Shown here: positions 46,337 through 57,360 of the stretch, in pieces
How the letters are laid out: the number at the start of each line of letters is the position of its first letter
How positions within the stretch are numbered: the stretch's first letter is position 1
Assembly (NCBI GenBank): GCA_903813345.2
Contig: CAIIXF020000010.1
Location: 5,569,169 to 5,633,168, forward strand
Length of the DNA stretch: 64,000 nt
Source: Owenia fusiformis
Taxonomy: Eukaryota > Annelida > Polychaeta > Sabellida > Oweniidae
Direction of reading: 5' to 3'
The notes under the pieces: model-generated
What the model was told of the DNA's origin: nothing
What the model saw: the letters and a program-made list of their open reading frames with translations, nothing else
The model's database searches: none
Position numbers and translations under genes: made by a program

Positions 46337-48001
46337 CACGGGGTACCATCGAATAATTTTGGCAACGTACCGGAGAACGACATTTTACTAAGTAATGGCA
46401 ATAATTTAGCACAATATATTTTTTAACTAGAGTTCTATTTTGATTTTGACAAAAGTAAGTATTCCATGCAATAACTATTTCATTCATGAGTTTGTAGGAA
46501 TTCTGTTGGAACCCAGTTCTGATCAAGTACGAAGTTATTGAAATCGGCGCAGACGGACTTTACTCCGAAAGATGGTTTTTCGATTATAACTTTTCACAAC
46601 ATTTAAGTATAGACTTTTGAAAAAAATACAGAATAGTCCTTATACTTTTGAATAATTCTGTTATTTCTGATTCACACGACTCTGATTTGTTTAATTAAAA
46701 AAAAAGTTTTAAAAATATTACTTAGGAACGTAACCGGAGCTGGGAACGTAACCGGAGCAGATCAGTTGAATTATTAAATCAAAAAAATTAAAATATATGA
46801 TTTAAAGCACATATACTAATTTAAAAACATATGTGTTTGTAAATAATATATATGCTTTAAATCATATATTTTATTTTTTAAATTCTATTCTGTACGTTAC
46901 GTTACGTACGCGGCATGTTACACAACACAACACACCTTTAATTTAGATCAAGCTTTGGCTTGTGGTCGCTACCCTTTATTTGTAAATACTAGTATATGTG
47001 TACATGTGACAAGATGTTTACAATACTTTTGATTGATATCGTTTTGTAGACTGTTTGCATGGCCTGCTCATTTGTAAATCCTAATATACGTGTAGGTATA
47101 TGTATATGGCAGATAACTGTGCCGGGTATATTGTACAATTAGTAAAACAGTTTGTATGCAACGTTTAATTGTTGCCTGATTGATATCAAGGTGGTTGATC
47201 ACCATTAAAACCAAAGTTGCTATTCGACTGAAGTCGATGCCCTATGGAAAGGTATAACCCCACCTCTCAACCCATCAGACCCAATCATAGGTAAAATCTG
47301 TTTGAATGCAGAAATAGCTTTTTAAAAAATTTTGCTTACAATTTTTTGGAGTTGACTGTTCGGCGACCAAGCCCAGAATGACTTCTCTATTCATAAAACT
47401 CACTCACTAAACAAGGCCTAACACACAAAAATCTTTGCTCAACTCGAACAGCATGCTACATCACCAAATCATGATTCATGCCTTTTCTTCACTTCACTGC
47501 ACATATATAGAAAGTATTTATATTCTTAAATCGCTTCGCTCAAACGAATATAAATTTTCATTCTATAATTCAACTGATCTGCTCCGGTTACGTTCCCAGC
47601 TCCGGTTACGTTCCTAAGTAATATTTTTAAAACTTTTTTTTAATTAAACAAATCAGAGTCGTGTAAATCAGAAAAAACAGAATTATTCAATAGTATAAGG
47701 ACTATTCTGTACTTTTTTCAAAAGTCTATACTTAAATGTTGTAAAAAGTTATAATCGAAAAACCATCTTTCTGAGTAAGGTCCGACTGCGCCGATTTCAA
47801 TAACTTCGTACTTGATCAGAACTGGGTTCCAACAGAATTCCTACAAACTCATGAATGAAATAGCCATTGCATGGAATACCTACTTTTGTCAAAATCAAAG
47901 TAGAACTCTAGTTAAAAAATATATTGTGCTAAATTATTGCCATTTCTTAGTAAAATGTCGTTCTCCTGTACGTTGCCAAAATTATTCGATGGTACCCCGT
48001 G
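46337..48001. mobile_element. 1,665-bp element with about 437-bp terminal inverted repeats and 5-bp TSD
   Basis: The left arm 46337-46774 begins CACGGGGTACCATCG. The right arm 47565-48001 ends CGATGGTACCCCGTG. The arms align over their whole length with few changes, ending at the inner GATCAGTTGAATTAT/ATAATTCAACTGATC. ATTAT flanks both ends (46332-46336 and 48002-48006). A direct repeat of ACGTAACCGGAGC occurs near the inner end of each arm. The roughly 790-bp centre has no transposase; it contains a small palindrome (ATATGATTTAAAGC against GCTTTAAATCATAT). Mirror-image reading frames of about 70 codons in the arms are not recognised. A 5-bp duplication with CAC-starting ends recalls Transib, but the match is not strong enough to assign. 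Confidence 0.85.
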
Positions 48002-48459
48002 ATTATGGGTAATTTGACAAAAAAAAAGTTGGCCTGTCTAATTCCTGAAAATCCCCATGTTAAATCAATGGTTGAATGCAAGGATGTTAGTACAAATATG
48101 GACTATTGGAAATTGACCTTATAAGGAAACATATTCACTCCCTTTACATTGGCAGTTAGTCAATCAAGAGCAATTTAACTGGAGTAATGCTTGCTATCTG
48201 ATGGCCTCTAGCGGATTATTCTATGCTGTTATTGAGAATACTGTGTGTTCACTGTATATTAATTCAATAGACCATCAATCAGTCAGAGATAGTGCCAGTT
48301 TATGTAACTATCATACAACTACCTATTAATCATTATAGGTTCTGATACTCAATTACCTTAGATCTAGAGTTAGATTGATCAGTGATAAGGTACCTTAATG
48401 ATATTATATTAGTAACTCACTATAATAGAGTAGTTATGTCCCGAGTTATGTGTGGGGTG

Positions 48460-48790
48460 GAATGTCTTTTATACCACCAAACATGAAAGAATTTAAGTCA
48501 TTTATTTGGATGTTAACTCAAATATGGGTTACCAGAAATTGTTTTAATTTTAGAGACTGATATAAGGGCATAGACCTTTTGCTTGAGAAGGAATTTCCAA
48601 TATGGCCACTCAATTCAAAATAGCCAAATATTTTAATCTCAAAACTAAAATACCAATTGGTGGATTTGGTTCGAATTTTATAGGCTGATGCCCATTAGGA
48701 CATAAAATATCTCCCAAAGAAAGAATTTTCAAGATGGTTGCCAAATGCAAAATGCCAGCTATTTCTTCTCGAAATAATGGAATTTTGATA
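48460..48790 (+). mobile_element. Degenerate pearl-like family B fragment
   Basis: TATACCACCAAACATGAA is a weak version of the 5' end. Core words GGTGGATTTGGTTCGAAT, TTTTATAGGCTGATGCC and CAAGATGG follow family B order. No right end was found. Confidence 0.5.
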
Positions 48791-50516
48791 CCTTAATTTT
48801 TTAATTGTCATGAATTTTATCTTGAGAATTTGCATCTGCAATAACATTTACCTTGCTATTCACTATGAAACTATGGGTCAATATAATGGTTAAAACAGGC
48901 CTGTTAACTTGGAAACACCTAACATGAGTGACTTACAAATGTTGAAAACCTTCCTTCAAATTGTGGACCCTTGGTACAAAATATTTCGAAGCAAATGTGT
49001 GACATATACACATATTTCGAAGCAAATGCATGACAATCACACCTAATGCGCGAGGGTTGACAGGGCAGGTTAAAGGTCCCATTCATGACAATTACAGTAT
49101 AATGTTTCATCTCATAAATTGTTCATGGGCACAGATTAATCTAGCTCAGCAAAACAGTTCCCTGAATTGTCATTATAAGATAATGATACGGTAACCATAC
49201 AGATTTTGAAATAAATGAACCTGGAAAGAGCTACCATAGTAAAGCTACCTGAAAATTATTCTGCTCTACATAGTCTTAAAAATCGCTTTGCTATCTCTAG
49301 AAATTCTGTTTCTAACCAATCAGGAATAAAACTAGATTCATTTATCAAACATAAGATGGCACTATACTACGTAGGTCAGAAAAGGAGAAAATCTTTTTTT
49401 CATAAAGGAAACCAAATTACCATGTCATGTTAGCCATGTGTGAATTACATTTAATAAGAACAATTAGTATGTCATTGAAAGTAGCACTAAATGATTTTTA
49501 GGGAACATTTGCATGATTTAACTATATTACTTTAATTCTTTATTGTTTCTAGTGTCAGATGTTAGTCATAATCATTTAAAAATTGTTGTAATTTAGATAA
49601 AGTATTAATAAAACTGATCTTGGAGAGCTGATGGAAGTTCATTTAGTCGGTTATACTTGTACCAGGCAATCATACATTATGGGTAAACAAAAACTTAATA
49701 TCTAGTGTGACTTTATTAACAGATTTTGATTTCCTGTATGGTACCAGTGTCAACGTTACTTTAACACTCATAACTCAACTAGAATGTCATGATGATCAAC
49801 CTTTTCCCTAAAAATAGAGCTAGACATGCATACCTCTAGGAAATTTCAGGTAAAAAGGATTGGTATCGATACCATCTCTCGAGAATGAAATAAAATATCT
49901 TTCCAAAGCTTGTTTGAACAAAATAGTATATACAACATTTTCTTAGACTTCCCAATATTATAGTTGTACAAAGGAAATTTTGGTTGATTTGACAAAAAGT
50001 ATTCAAAAAATTAAAACAAAAACCCCAGAAATAGATAAAAACTAAGATAAATCTTTAATTTCATTAATAAGATACTTTTTTTAAATCAACTGATTAGTTT
50101 TTCTGCATTTTTGGTAAATTTCAAGGTGACCATTTTTGCTTTTCCATCCTAAAATCTTCTCTGTATATCTTGTCTACATTTGTGCTATAGCTATATAGGA
50201 AATCATATATTATTGGAGCTACTTGGATTCTTATCAGTGCATTATGTTATCATATAGTCCATATGACTATCAATCTCAACAGAAGCCCATAAAGAAAAGT
50301 TAAGAAACACTCGACACCTTTTTTACTGAACGCTTCAAAGGCAACTTATCAGGCAAGTCCTTTCATAGCGATATATGCTAAAGTGTTTGAATTCATTGGT
50401 TGCCATTGAAATTATTAGAACATACGTGAGGTTATCATAAAGTTCTCATAATATCTCTCTAATTTCTTCATTTTTCAATATATTCTAAATTAATGAAATT
50501 TTCACAGAATGTGTAG
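48791..50516. other. No supported gene
   Basis: An open frame of 72 codons at 49215-49433 has no recognisable domain and no clear splice context. Otherwise AT-rich DNA. Confidence 0.35.
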
Positions 50517-50918
50517 CTTTATATTAGAACTTATATAAAATTCAAAAATACTTTCACCAAAGAATTATATTTAAACATTCAAAATAAAAAGTATAGACAT
50601 GCATTAACTAGGCTCAGGATGAGTTCACATAAATTACAGATAGAAGTTGGGCGGTACTCAAAACCAAAGCCAAAACCCACAAGTGAAAGGTTGTGTAGTG
50701 AATGTGGGGTAATTGAGGATGAGCTTCACTTTATCACAAGCTGTACAAAGAACTTAAAACACAGAGAGCTTTTGTTTGAAACTTTAGAATCTGATCTGAA
50801 ACAGTGCAAAGATCCAGATAAACTGTTTGAAACTATTATGTCTAGTAAAAGCTCTCATGTTAACTTACATTTAGCCAAATTTGTATATCACTCTTTTAAA
50901 AATTTGGAAAATGATTAA
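50517..50918 (+). pseudogene. C-terminal end of a CR1/Jockey-type LINE ORF2
   Basis: Open from just after a TAG at 50514. The translation runs LYIRTYIKFKNTFTKELYL, then ALTRLRMSSHKLQIEVGRY, then a zinc-knuckle-like C-x2-C...H-x4-C (LCSECGVIEDELHFITSC), ending LAKFVYHSF before TAA. The 'R..LTRLR.SSH.L.IE.GRY' block followed by this Cys/His cluster is typical of the C-terminus of Jockey-superfamily LINEs in invertebrates (family knowledge). Nothing of the RT or endonuclease remains, so it is a strongly 5'-truncated copy. Confidence 0.75.
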
Positions 50919-51120
50919 TATTATGTAAACATTTTTTTTTTTTTTTTTTAAAACACATGTATTATGGATACACCACACTGATATCATACCCTGACATGTG
51001 AAACTGATGTAAAGTAGTTTTGTAGTATGTAGTTGTAGTTTGTAGTTTTTTGTACACTGTAGTGACTGATATGTCATTTACATGACATGGTTATTGAGTC
51101 AATAAAAGATATATATATAA
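50919..51120 (+). mobile_element. 3' UTR and tail of the CR1/Jockey-type LINE copy
   Basis: The LINE frame is followed by a T-run (about 50932-50950), TGTAGT repeats near 51020-51045, and TCAATAAAAGATATATATAT at the end. The short terminal repeat (AT-type) fits a non-poly(A) LINE 3' end. The exact end point is uncertain. Confidence 0.5.
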
Positions 51121-51194
51121 GAATGGACTAAACAAGAAATTTCAAAGCTATGGGTAATTGATGAAGTTACAATTAAACATTGGTTTTGATTGTA

Positions 51195-51600
51195 ATGTCA
51201 CCACCAAACAGTGGTGACATATTGATATTGTCTCCGTTTTTTTGTAACAGCGGTTGGCGATCAGCGGTTGGTTGTTGATGTCTGTAACAAATTCTTAAAA
51301 CTTCCAATAACTTGACAAACACTGTTAAGACTGACTTCAGTTGTTTTCAAAATCATCTACAAGTTTTCAGGAGTTCAAATCTGACTTTGTTTTTAATATT
51401 TGACCTTCAATGACCTTTTCAAGGTCAAAAAAGATCAAAAAGGTATTTTTTCAACTTGCTTCAAAATTGACCAAATTTTTTTCCAGAATCATCATTGCTT
51501 TCTGGTGGCCATTTTGAAGGTTTTCAATAAATCTTGTCATCGCCATCGCAGGAAAACCGCTCATCAGATTTGTTTCTTTGGACATGATGATTGTTTTTTT
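51195..51600 (+). mobile_element. Pearl-like family D 5' end with family C core
   Basis: A perfect 10-bp hairpin opens the copy: ATGTCACCAC at 51195 pairs with GTGGTGACAT at 51211 around a 6-base loop. Core units with GACCTTCAATGACC, TTTTCAACTTGCTTC and AAATTGACCAA follow, then one unit of the family C core (TCTTGTCATCGCCATCGCAG). This suggests that C and D share or exchange core units. Confidence 0.6.
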
Positions 51601-52335
51601 GTTTTACAACAACCACATTTTTACACATTTTATTGTCAGGCTATTACAATGCAATTCAATTCTCCACCTTACCAATATGACTCTCCAACAATCTTGCGTC
51701 AAAGCAATCACCCATAAACAATTTATATGCATGTCCATGCTTTGTATTGTAAAATCATGAAATACTGAGGGCTAATATGAACATATGAAGTTTAAGAGCT
51801 ATAGATTATATAGAAATGTCTTAGAGATCACTTCATTTTTGTTTCCAAGCGAATTGAACTAAGTGTAATCTAGAGAGTTGGATTTTTTAAATCAGGTTTC
51901 ATTTCATATTTTTGGCATGTAGGTTTGATAGACATATGTTTTGGAAAATTGAGATAGTTCTGGCAATCAATCCAGTCTTAATTATCTTACAAATTGAGTT
52001 TTGGTAAGATATAGCGAGGCACTCCATCCATCTATTCATCATTTCATCTGTCCAGGCAATAACTCACAAAGATTACAATTATGATATTGCTTTGATAGTT
52101 AAGACTTCATGGTCTGGAAAGCTTGAAAAAAACAAAGTGGCCACCCAAAATATTCCAAATAAGGAAATTATGGCTTGACTCCTTTTTATCAAAATGTTGA
52201 TTTTAAGTATGTGAGTATCTTATATTTGTAAATATTTTATTCTCTTAGATCTGAGTAAAAATGTTCACATGACTCAGAATGACTTGTTTTGCTTTTTATA
52301 CTGATCTCTTATTAAAGTATCAAGTGTTCACTATA
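51601..52335. other. No gene seen; weak pearl-like fragment
   Basis: At about 52008-52150 a decayed GATATAGCGAGGCACTCCATC with (CATC/TGTCC) tract and a later GTGGCCACCC recalls the pearl 5' region. No coding signal. Confidence 0.35.
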
Positions 52336-52497
52336 CAGTAAAACCTGTCTTAGTGAACACCTGTCTCTAGTAGACACTCTTCCTCCGCACATACTCTACT
52401 GACTTCTGTAAAAATGACCCTCTCTGTAGTGAACACCTACCAACACTGAACCTTTTTCTCGGCAAAAATGTTCAATAGTACACAGGTCAGTTTACTA
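52336..52497. mobile_element. CAGTAAAACCTGT MITE, copy 2
   Basis: TA|CAGTAAAACCTGTC at 52334 and a decayed ACAGGTCAGTTTACT right end bound an interior nearly identical to the copy at 824 (CTTCCTCCGCACATACT, TGTAGTGAACACCTACCA, AAAAATGTTCAAT). Confidence 0.7.
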
Positions 52498-54146
52498 GAG
52501 GTACACTAATGTACTGTCCTCTGGAGCTACATTTTTTAGTAAAAAAAATATTTCAAAGCAGATATGTGATATAACATGTATTCTGCAGAAAGCAATATGT
52601 ATAGCAGTATGAACTTCAAAAGTTAAGGTTATAGACATGATTGATGAGCATGAGTCTACTGTTGGAATAAGTTTTTGGAAATAATAGAAATAACAGGTAA
52701 TGGGCAAGTGTGAATCTGGTCATTGCAGGTCAACAAAATTACCAATTTGTTGAAATGCCAATAGGGAATCTATCATGACTTCAAGGCAAAGGATTAAAAT
52801 AAAAACAGACTGAAAGCTCATTAGGTCACTAATGATGAGTGATACACTGAATTGATTTGAATCTGATTTAACAAAGTGCTCTTTTTAAAGTATATTTTTA
52901 CGGGATTGTATTTCAGATTATTTGTACCATTAGGTCTAGAGAAAATACTCTGAGAACAATTAAGTTATCACATGATAGCCACTGTACCAAAGCATCTTCT
53001 TAGCTAACCTTGTATTCGCGAATGCAGCTAATGCATATGCAGCCAACTCATATGAATGGAATAGTGGCAGGTACTATTTATACTATTTATATTTAAATGA
53101 GTTACCCATAAAATAGTAGGTTAATCCAGTAGCCGACATCATCAGTCCCCATCCTTGTTCATTTGTTCATTACACAAATGCACATGTACATTTATTCCAA
53201 TTGTAATGCAGTATAGTAGTTACATAAATTACATTACAGGCTACCATTTTAGATTGCACCCCATCTTGTCAATCAACCAAAAATTAAGTCAACCCTTATC
53301 AATTTTTTATATGGTTAGAAAAATGTATAATACTGTGATGTAAGTGAATGTAGTTGAGTGGTCTTTGCTTATTTCTACTTTAAGACTTTCCCCTGGCACT
53401 TTACATTCATCTAATGTTTAAAATGCTAAAAATATTAGCTACAGTTATATAGATGTAAGACTGTATCATATACTAGTATTGATGGTAAGACCAAAGATAA
53501 TCACTAAAAGAGCAATGACTGAAAGGAATATACTCTTGAGAGTCCGAAAGATAAGGAGTTCACATGATATGGAAATCTAGTAGGAGTAAAAAACTAGCAG
53601 CATATCGTGTATATGCCACGTTTCTCAGATCAAAGCGATCATTGTATCTAAATCTACTTCTACGATTGCTATCAGGTATTGGAGAGAGCGTAATAGTTTA
53701 CGCAGTTTGTATTATATCTCGGATAAAATGACTAGCTTTGATAGCATAACAGTCTGCCAGAGGTGTAAAAACACATTTAATTTCATCAAATAATACCTGT
53801 TTTGATAAAAAAATCTCTCGCGAAGTGATTCATGTTATAATGAAAATAGAATCTGCCTTCGGATGTATTTATTCTTAATCTTTATTTTTTTACTAGAGAT
53901 AAAATGTGTTTTAAGTTATTTGACTCATGGGCATATATACACTTTACATATTTCATTTCTTTATTAATAGCAAAAAGATTGAAAAAATACTGATTTAGGG
54001 TCGTATTAGTATGTCATAAATAAGGATTGGGCTTAATCTTCAGGGTCCCAAGAAGTGATTTAGCAAACATTTAATCACATCTTCTCTTTATTACTTAAAA
54101 GGTATACTCTTTAAATCCCTCACCCCATTAGTATCTGAGATTAATT
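52498..54146. other. No gene seen
   Basis: AT-rich DNA with no supported exon. I looked here for the start exon of the FOCAD homologue and found no convincing Met-initiated segment with a donor. Confidence 0.4.
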
Positions 54147-54297
54147 ATAGTAAAACCTGTCTAATCTGATTGCCTTTGGGACCAGCCAAAAGTGTTCAGA
54201 TTAGAAGGTGTTCACATTTGAATGACAAAAAGTGTTCACATTAGTAGTTGTTCAGATTAAAGAGGTGTTCAGATATGCAGTTTTCACATGTATTTAA
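54147..54297. mobile_element. Degenerate CAGTAAAACCTG-family MITE
   Basis: TAGTAAAACCTGTCTAATCTG opens it and GTTCAGATATGCAGTTTTCAC closes it. The interior repeats GTGTTCA(C/G)ATTAG units. It lies about 340 bp upstream of the first FOCAD exon. Confidence 0.55.
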
Positions 54298-54633
54298 CCC
54301 TGCTCAATAATTAGGTCATTGTCACCTAGGGTGGATCCAAAATTCAGCACTTTAGGCATATCATTCCTTGTGTTTCTATATTTGTATTTGTATATCAGAC
54401 AAGGTCAGTTTTATAGGGCATACCACAATAAAATGTTAGTATTGGACACATATCAAACTGAAAAAAAACAACAAAATATGTTATATTTGTGGCTATTAGG
54501 GTTATTTAATGTTGTCCTGATTATAATTTAACTAGATACCTTCTTATAAATATTATTCAACATTAATTGTTAATAGCCATTGATGTATTGTAATTTATTC
54601 CCAATAAAATTATTTGATGTTTTGTGTTTCTAG

Positions 54634-54708
54634 GCTGTTGGCAAGTTGTACACTACTGCAGTGGCCTCTATAGCAGAACATGGAACTATATCTGATACAA
54701 CCACTAAG
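54634..54708 (+). CDS. FOCAD: Focadhesin (FOCAD) homologue, N-terminal exon
   Basis: FOCAD is a large HEAT/armadillo-like scaffold linked to focal adhesions and to SKI complex stability in vertebrates. This 75-bp exon is preceded by the acceptor TTTTGTGTTTCTAG and followed by AAG|GTGAGT; it starts and ends in phase 0. Its 25 codons begin AVGKLYTTAVASIAEHG and end ISDTTTK. From memory of the vertebrate protein, this aligns with the AVG-L segment about 20 residues from the N-terminus, and the next exon continues the match. The start-Met exon is not identified in the window. The exon's last 43 bp and its donor are the first unit of the 62-bp tandem array that follows. Identification rests on residue similarity, not a search. 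Confidence 0.75.
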
Positions 54709-55563
54709 GTGAGTGTGAGTTTATAATCCCTATAGCATACCATGGGGCTATATCTGATACAACCACTAAGGTGAGTGTGAAGTTATAATCTCTATAGTAT
54801 ACCATGGGGCTTTATCTGATACAACCACTAAGGTGAGTGTGAAGTTATAATCTCTATAGTATACCATGGGGCTATATCTGATACAACCACTAAGGTGAGT
54901 GTGAAGTTATAATCTCTATAGTATACCATGGGGCTTTATCTGATACAACCACTAAGGTGAGTGTGAAGTTATAATCTCTATAGTATACCATGGGGCTATA
55001 TCTGATACAACCACTAAGGTGAGTGTGAAGTTTTAACTTCTGTAGTATACCATGGGGCTATATCTGATACAACCACTAAGGTGAGTGTGAAGTTTTAACT
55101 TCTATAGTATACCATGGGGCTTTATCTGATACAACAACTAATGGGAGTGTAAGGTTTAAATCCCTGTAACAGACCATGACACTATATCTGATACAACCAC
55201 TAGGGTGAGTGTGACGTTATAACCTCTATAGTATACCATGGGGCTATATCTGATACAACCACTTAAGTGAGTGTAAGGTTTAAATCCCTGTAACAGACCA
55301 TGACACTATATCTGATACAACCACTAGGGTGAGTGTGACGTTATAACCTCTATAGTATACCATGGGGCTATATCTGATACAACCACTTAAGTGAGTGTAA
55401 GGTTTAAATCCCTGTAACAGACCATGACACTATATCTAATACAACCACTAGGGTGAGTGTGACGTTATAACCTCTATAGCAGACCATGGGGATATACCTG
55501 ATACAACCACTAAGTTAACCTCTATAGCAGACCATGGGGCGACACCTGGTACAACCACTAGTT
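54666..55563 (+). repeat. 62-bp tandem array made of a FOCAD exon end plus its 5' splice site
   Basis: Each unit is the last 43 bp of the exon (CTCTATAG...CCATGG...TATCTGATACAACCACTAAG) plus the first 19 bp of the intron (GTGAGTGTGAAGTTATAAT). The true donor is at 54709. Exact AAG|GTGAGT donors recur at 54771, 54833, 54895, 54957, 55019 and 55081. GTGAGT with a weaker upstream base occurs at 55205, 55267, 55329, 55391 and 55453. The unit at 55143 has lost GT (GGGAGT), and the unit at 55515 has lost most of the intronic part. The later units form 124-bp dimers. Reading past the first donor gives GTG AGT GTG AGT TTA TAA, a stop at 54724-54726, so any downstream donor would yield a truncated product. 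Confidence 0.95.
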
Positions 55564-56116
55564 GAGTGAGAGGTATATGACTTTATACACTTAATCATAC
55601 CTTGAATGTTTTGACCGGTTTTGACAATTCTTCTATGTTATGTATTTTTACATTTCATTAGTTGACGCTTAATAACTACTGTATAAGTGATTACTTCACA
55701 AGTAATTGGGTCGATTTATTTCTATATACAATTGAGATTTTCACTTGGGACTGACTTCAGTTTATTGATGGTATGTCTGATTGGTATGTCCGATAGACTA
55801 ACAGCTAAATGTCAAAAATATTCCCTAGTGACCTAAGTGAATAATTGACTAAATTCCCCATTTAGGAATTAGAGGAATCGTCCAAAATAAAATGCTTTAT
55901 GATAAGTAAGTTAGTTGGACCATTTGATATATTCCTTCAATATCATTCAGTGGAAGGAAGAACAGTTAAAAAATAATGCAGGGGCCCCAGGTTCTCCAGT
56001 TTTTTGTTTTAGTGTATGGTATGTGATTTAGTTTTGACTGGTCCAGAACTTGGATAAAAAGCTGTTCAAGTGTTGTATGTGCTTATATGCCTGTGTGTCA
56101 CAGCACATAGAAGATA

Positions 56117-56378
56117 CTTAGGTGGTTCAAAAAGTTTTGCAGTTGATGCCATTCAAGCAAGAAAACTATTTGGAAAAACGTAATTTCGGGTTGAACATGG
56201 TACCGACCACTCTGGTTACCATAGCAACCATATCTCAAGAACCAATGAGAATTGAGGTCCCAAATTTTACCATATAATGTATAAATATATAACACATATG
56301 TGTACCAAGTTTCATTGCAAAAGTCTTATTTTCCTTGAAGTTATAGCATCAACTGCAACACTTTTTGAACCACCTAAG
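56117..56378. mobile_element. 262-bp MITE, TIR CTTAGGTGGTTCAAAAAGT
   Basis: TA|CTTAGGTGGTTCAAAAAGT, then TTGCAGTTGATGC at the left is matched by GCATCAACTGCAA, then ACTTTTTGAACCACCTAAG|TA at the right. The TIR is about 36 bp with TA duplications, typical of Tc1-mariner-derived MITEs. No coding capacity. Confidence 0.85.
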
Positions 56379-56501
56379 TAGAAGGGGTTTCTTGGTCTGT
56401 CTCTTGTAAAATATTTGAAATGGTCGTAAGTAGTACCTACATAGATGAAGGGTGGATCTAACCCATTGTATTTTATATTTTAATTAACTGGTGAACATCT
56501 A

Positions 56502-56612
56502 CAGTAAAACCTGTATAGTACAATACCTCTGTAAGTGGAACACCTCTGCAAGTGGAACAATTTTTGGAAGTAACAAAAGTGTCCACTTACACAGGTATTC
56601 ATGTATCACAGT
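56502..56612. mobile_element. CAGTAAAACCTGT-family MITE, short degenerate copy
   Basis: TA|CAGTAAAACCTGTATAG opens it. GTGGAACACCTC and GTGGAACAA units follow, and CACAGGTATTC ... ACAGTA closes it. Confidence 0.6.
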
Positions 56613-57282
56613 ATATCTTTTAAATTTCATGAAACATTCTTGAGAATTTAAAAAATTATCAGGTAAAAGAGCAGGATGACTTGTCCTGTCCCAGCTACTT
56701 ATATATCATACATAACCATGGTACCTGGTACAATGGCTGCATGTCAGTATGTACCCTCAGTCATTATTGGAAACTGCTATTTTGGTTAATAATGGAGTCA
56801 TTTTTAATATAACTACAAATATTGAGACTCAGAATATTTCTATAAAAAGATTTGATCATTTGTGATCAAATGGTCTACCCCTCGAAAAGCTGCTTGTTAA
56901 AAGTGAAATAATTTTGATCAAATAGCACTCAATCTGTGCACCTCCTGACAAGATTTCAAGTTATCTTTCTTTGATAATGTCATTTTCTGAAAATCCTTTG
57001 ATGTAAATAACGCATAGTGGTTTGTTATCTCATGTTTCTTCTGATCTCTCTTTCCTGGAATGTTTATATTTTATTAGCTTACAGTCAAACAGGCATATAA
57101 TTTTACCATTGTGACTTTGACATGGAACTTCTATAAAATGTTACCTTTTGCAAGATCTAAACTTCAGACTCTCAAATAATGAATACCAAGTTCTAGAAAG
57201 GGGTTGGAACAAGAGCTTTTTTATTAGTATGACATATTGTTATATAGCCTCCAACTTTTATGTGGATGGTGTTTTGAAGTTG

Positions 57283-57360
57283 TTTTTGGCATTTGGTTGT
57301 TGGTGATTGGCACCTGCAACAAATGATAGGTAGTGACATTTTGCATATTAATGCCTTTGT
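57283..57360 (+). mobile_element. Family D 3'-end fragment
   Basis: GGCATTTGGTTGTTGG, CAACAAATGATAGGTAGTGA and TTTTGCATATTAATGCC match other family D ends (5757, 39900, 61365). The conserved (G)TGGTGACA is inverse to the family's 5' TGTCACCAC. Confidence 0.55.

Noticed and set aside
46311-46526. Two similar 67-72-codon frames in 46311-46526 and 47812-48012 as a small gene pair
   Set aside because: They are the same sequence in the two inverted arms of one transposon; no recognisable domain and no start context.
49215-49433. 72-codon open frame as a possible small gene
   Set aside because: No recognisable domain, splice sites or codon pattern; length is expected by chance in this much DNA.
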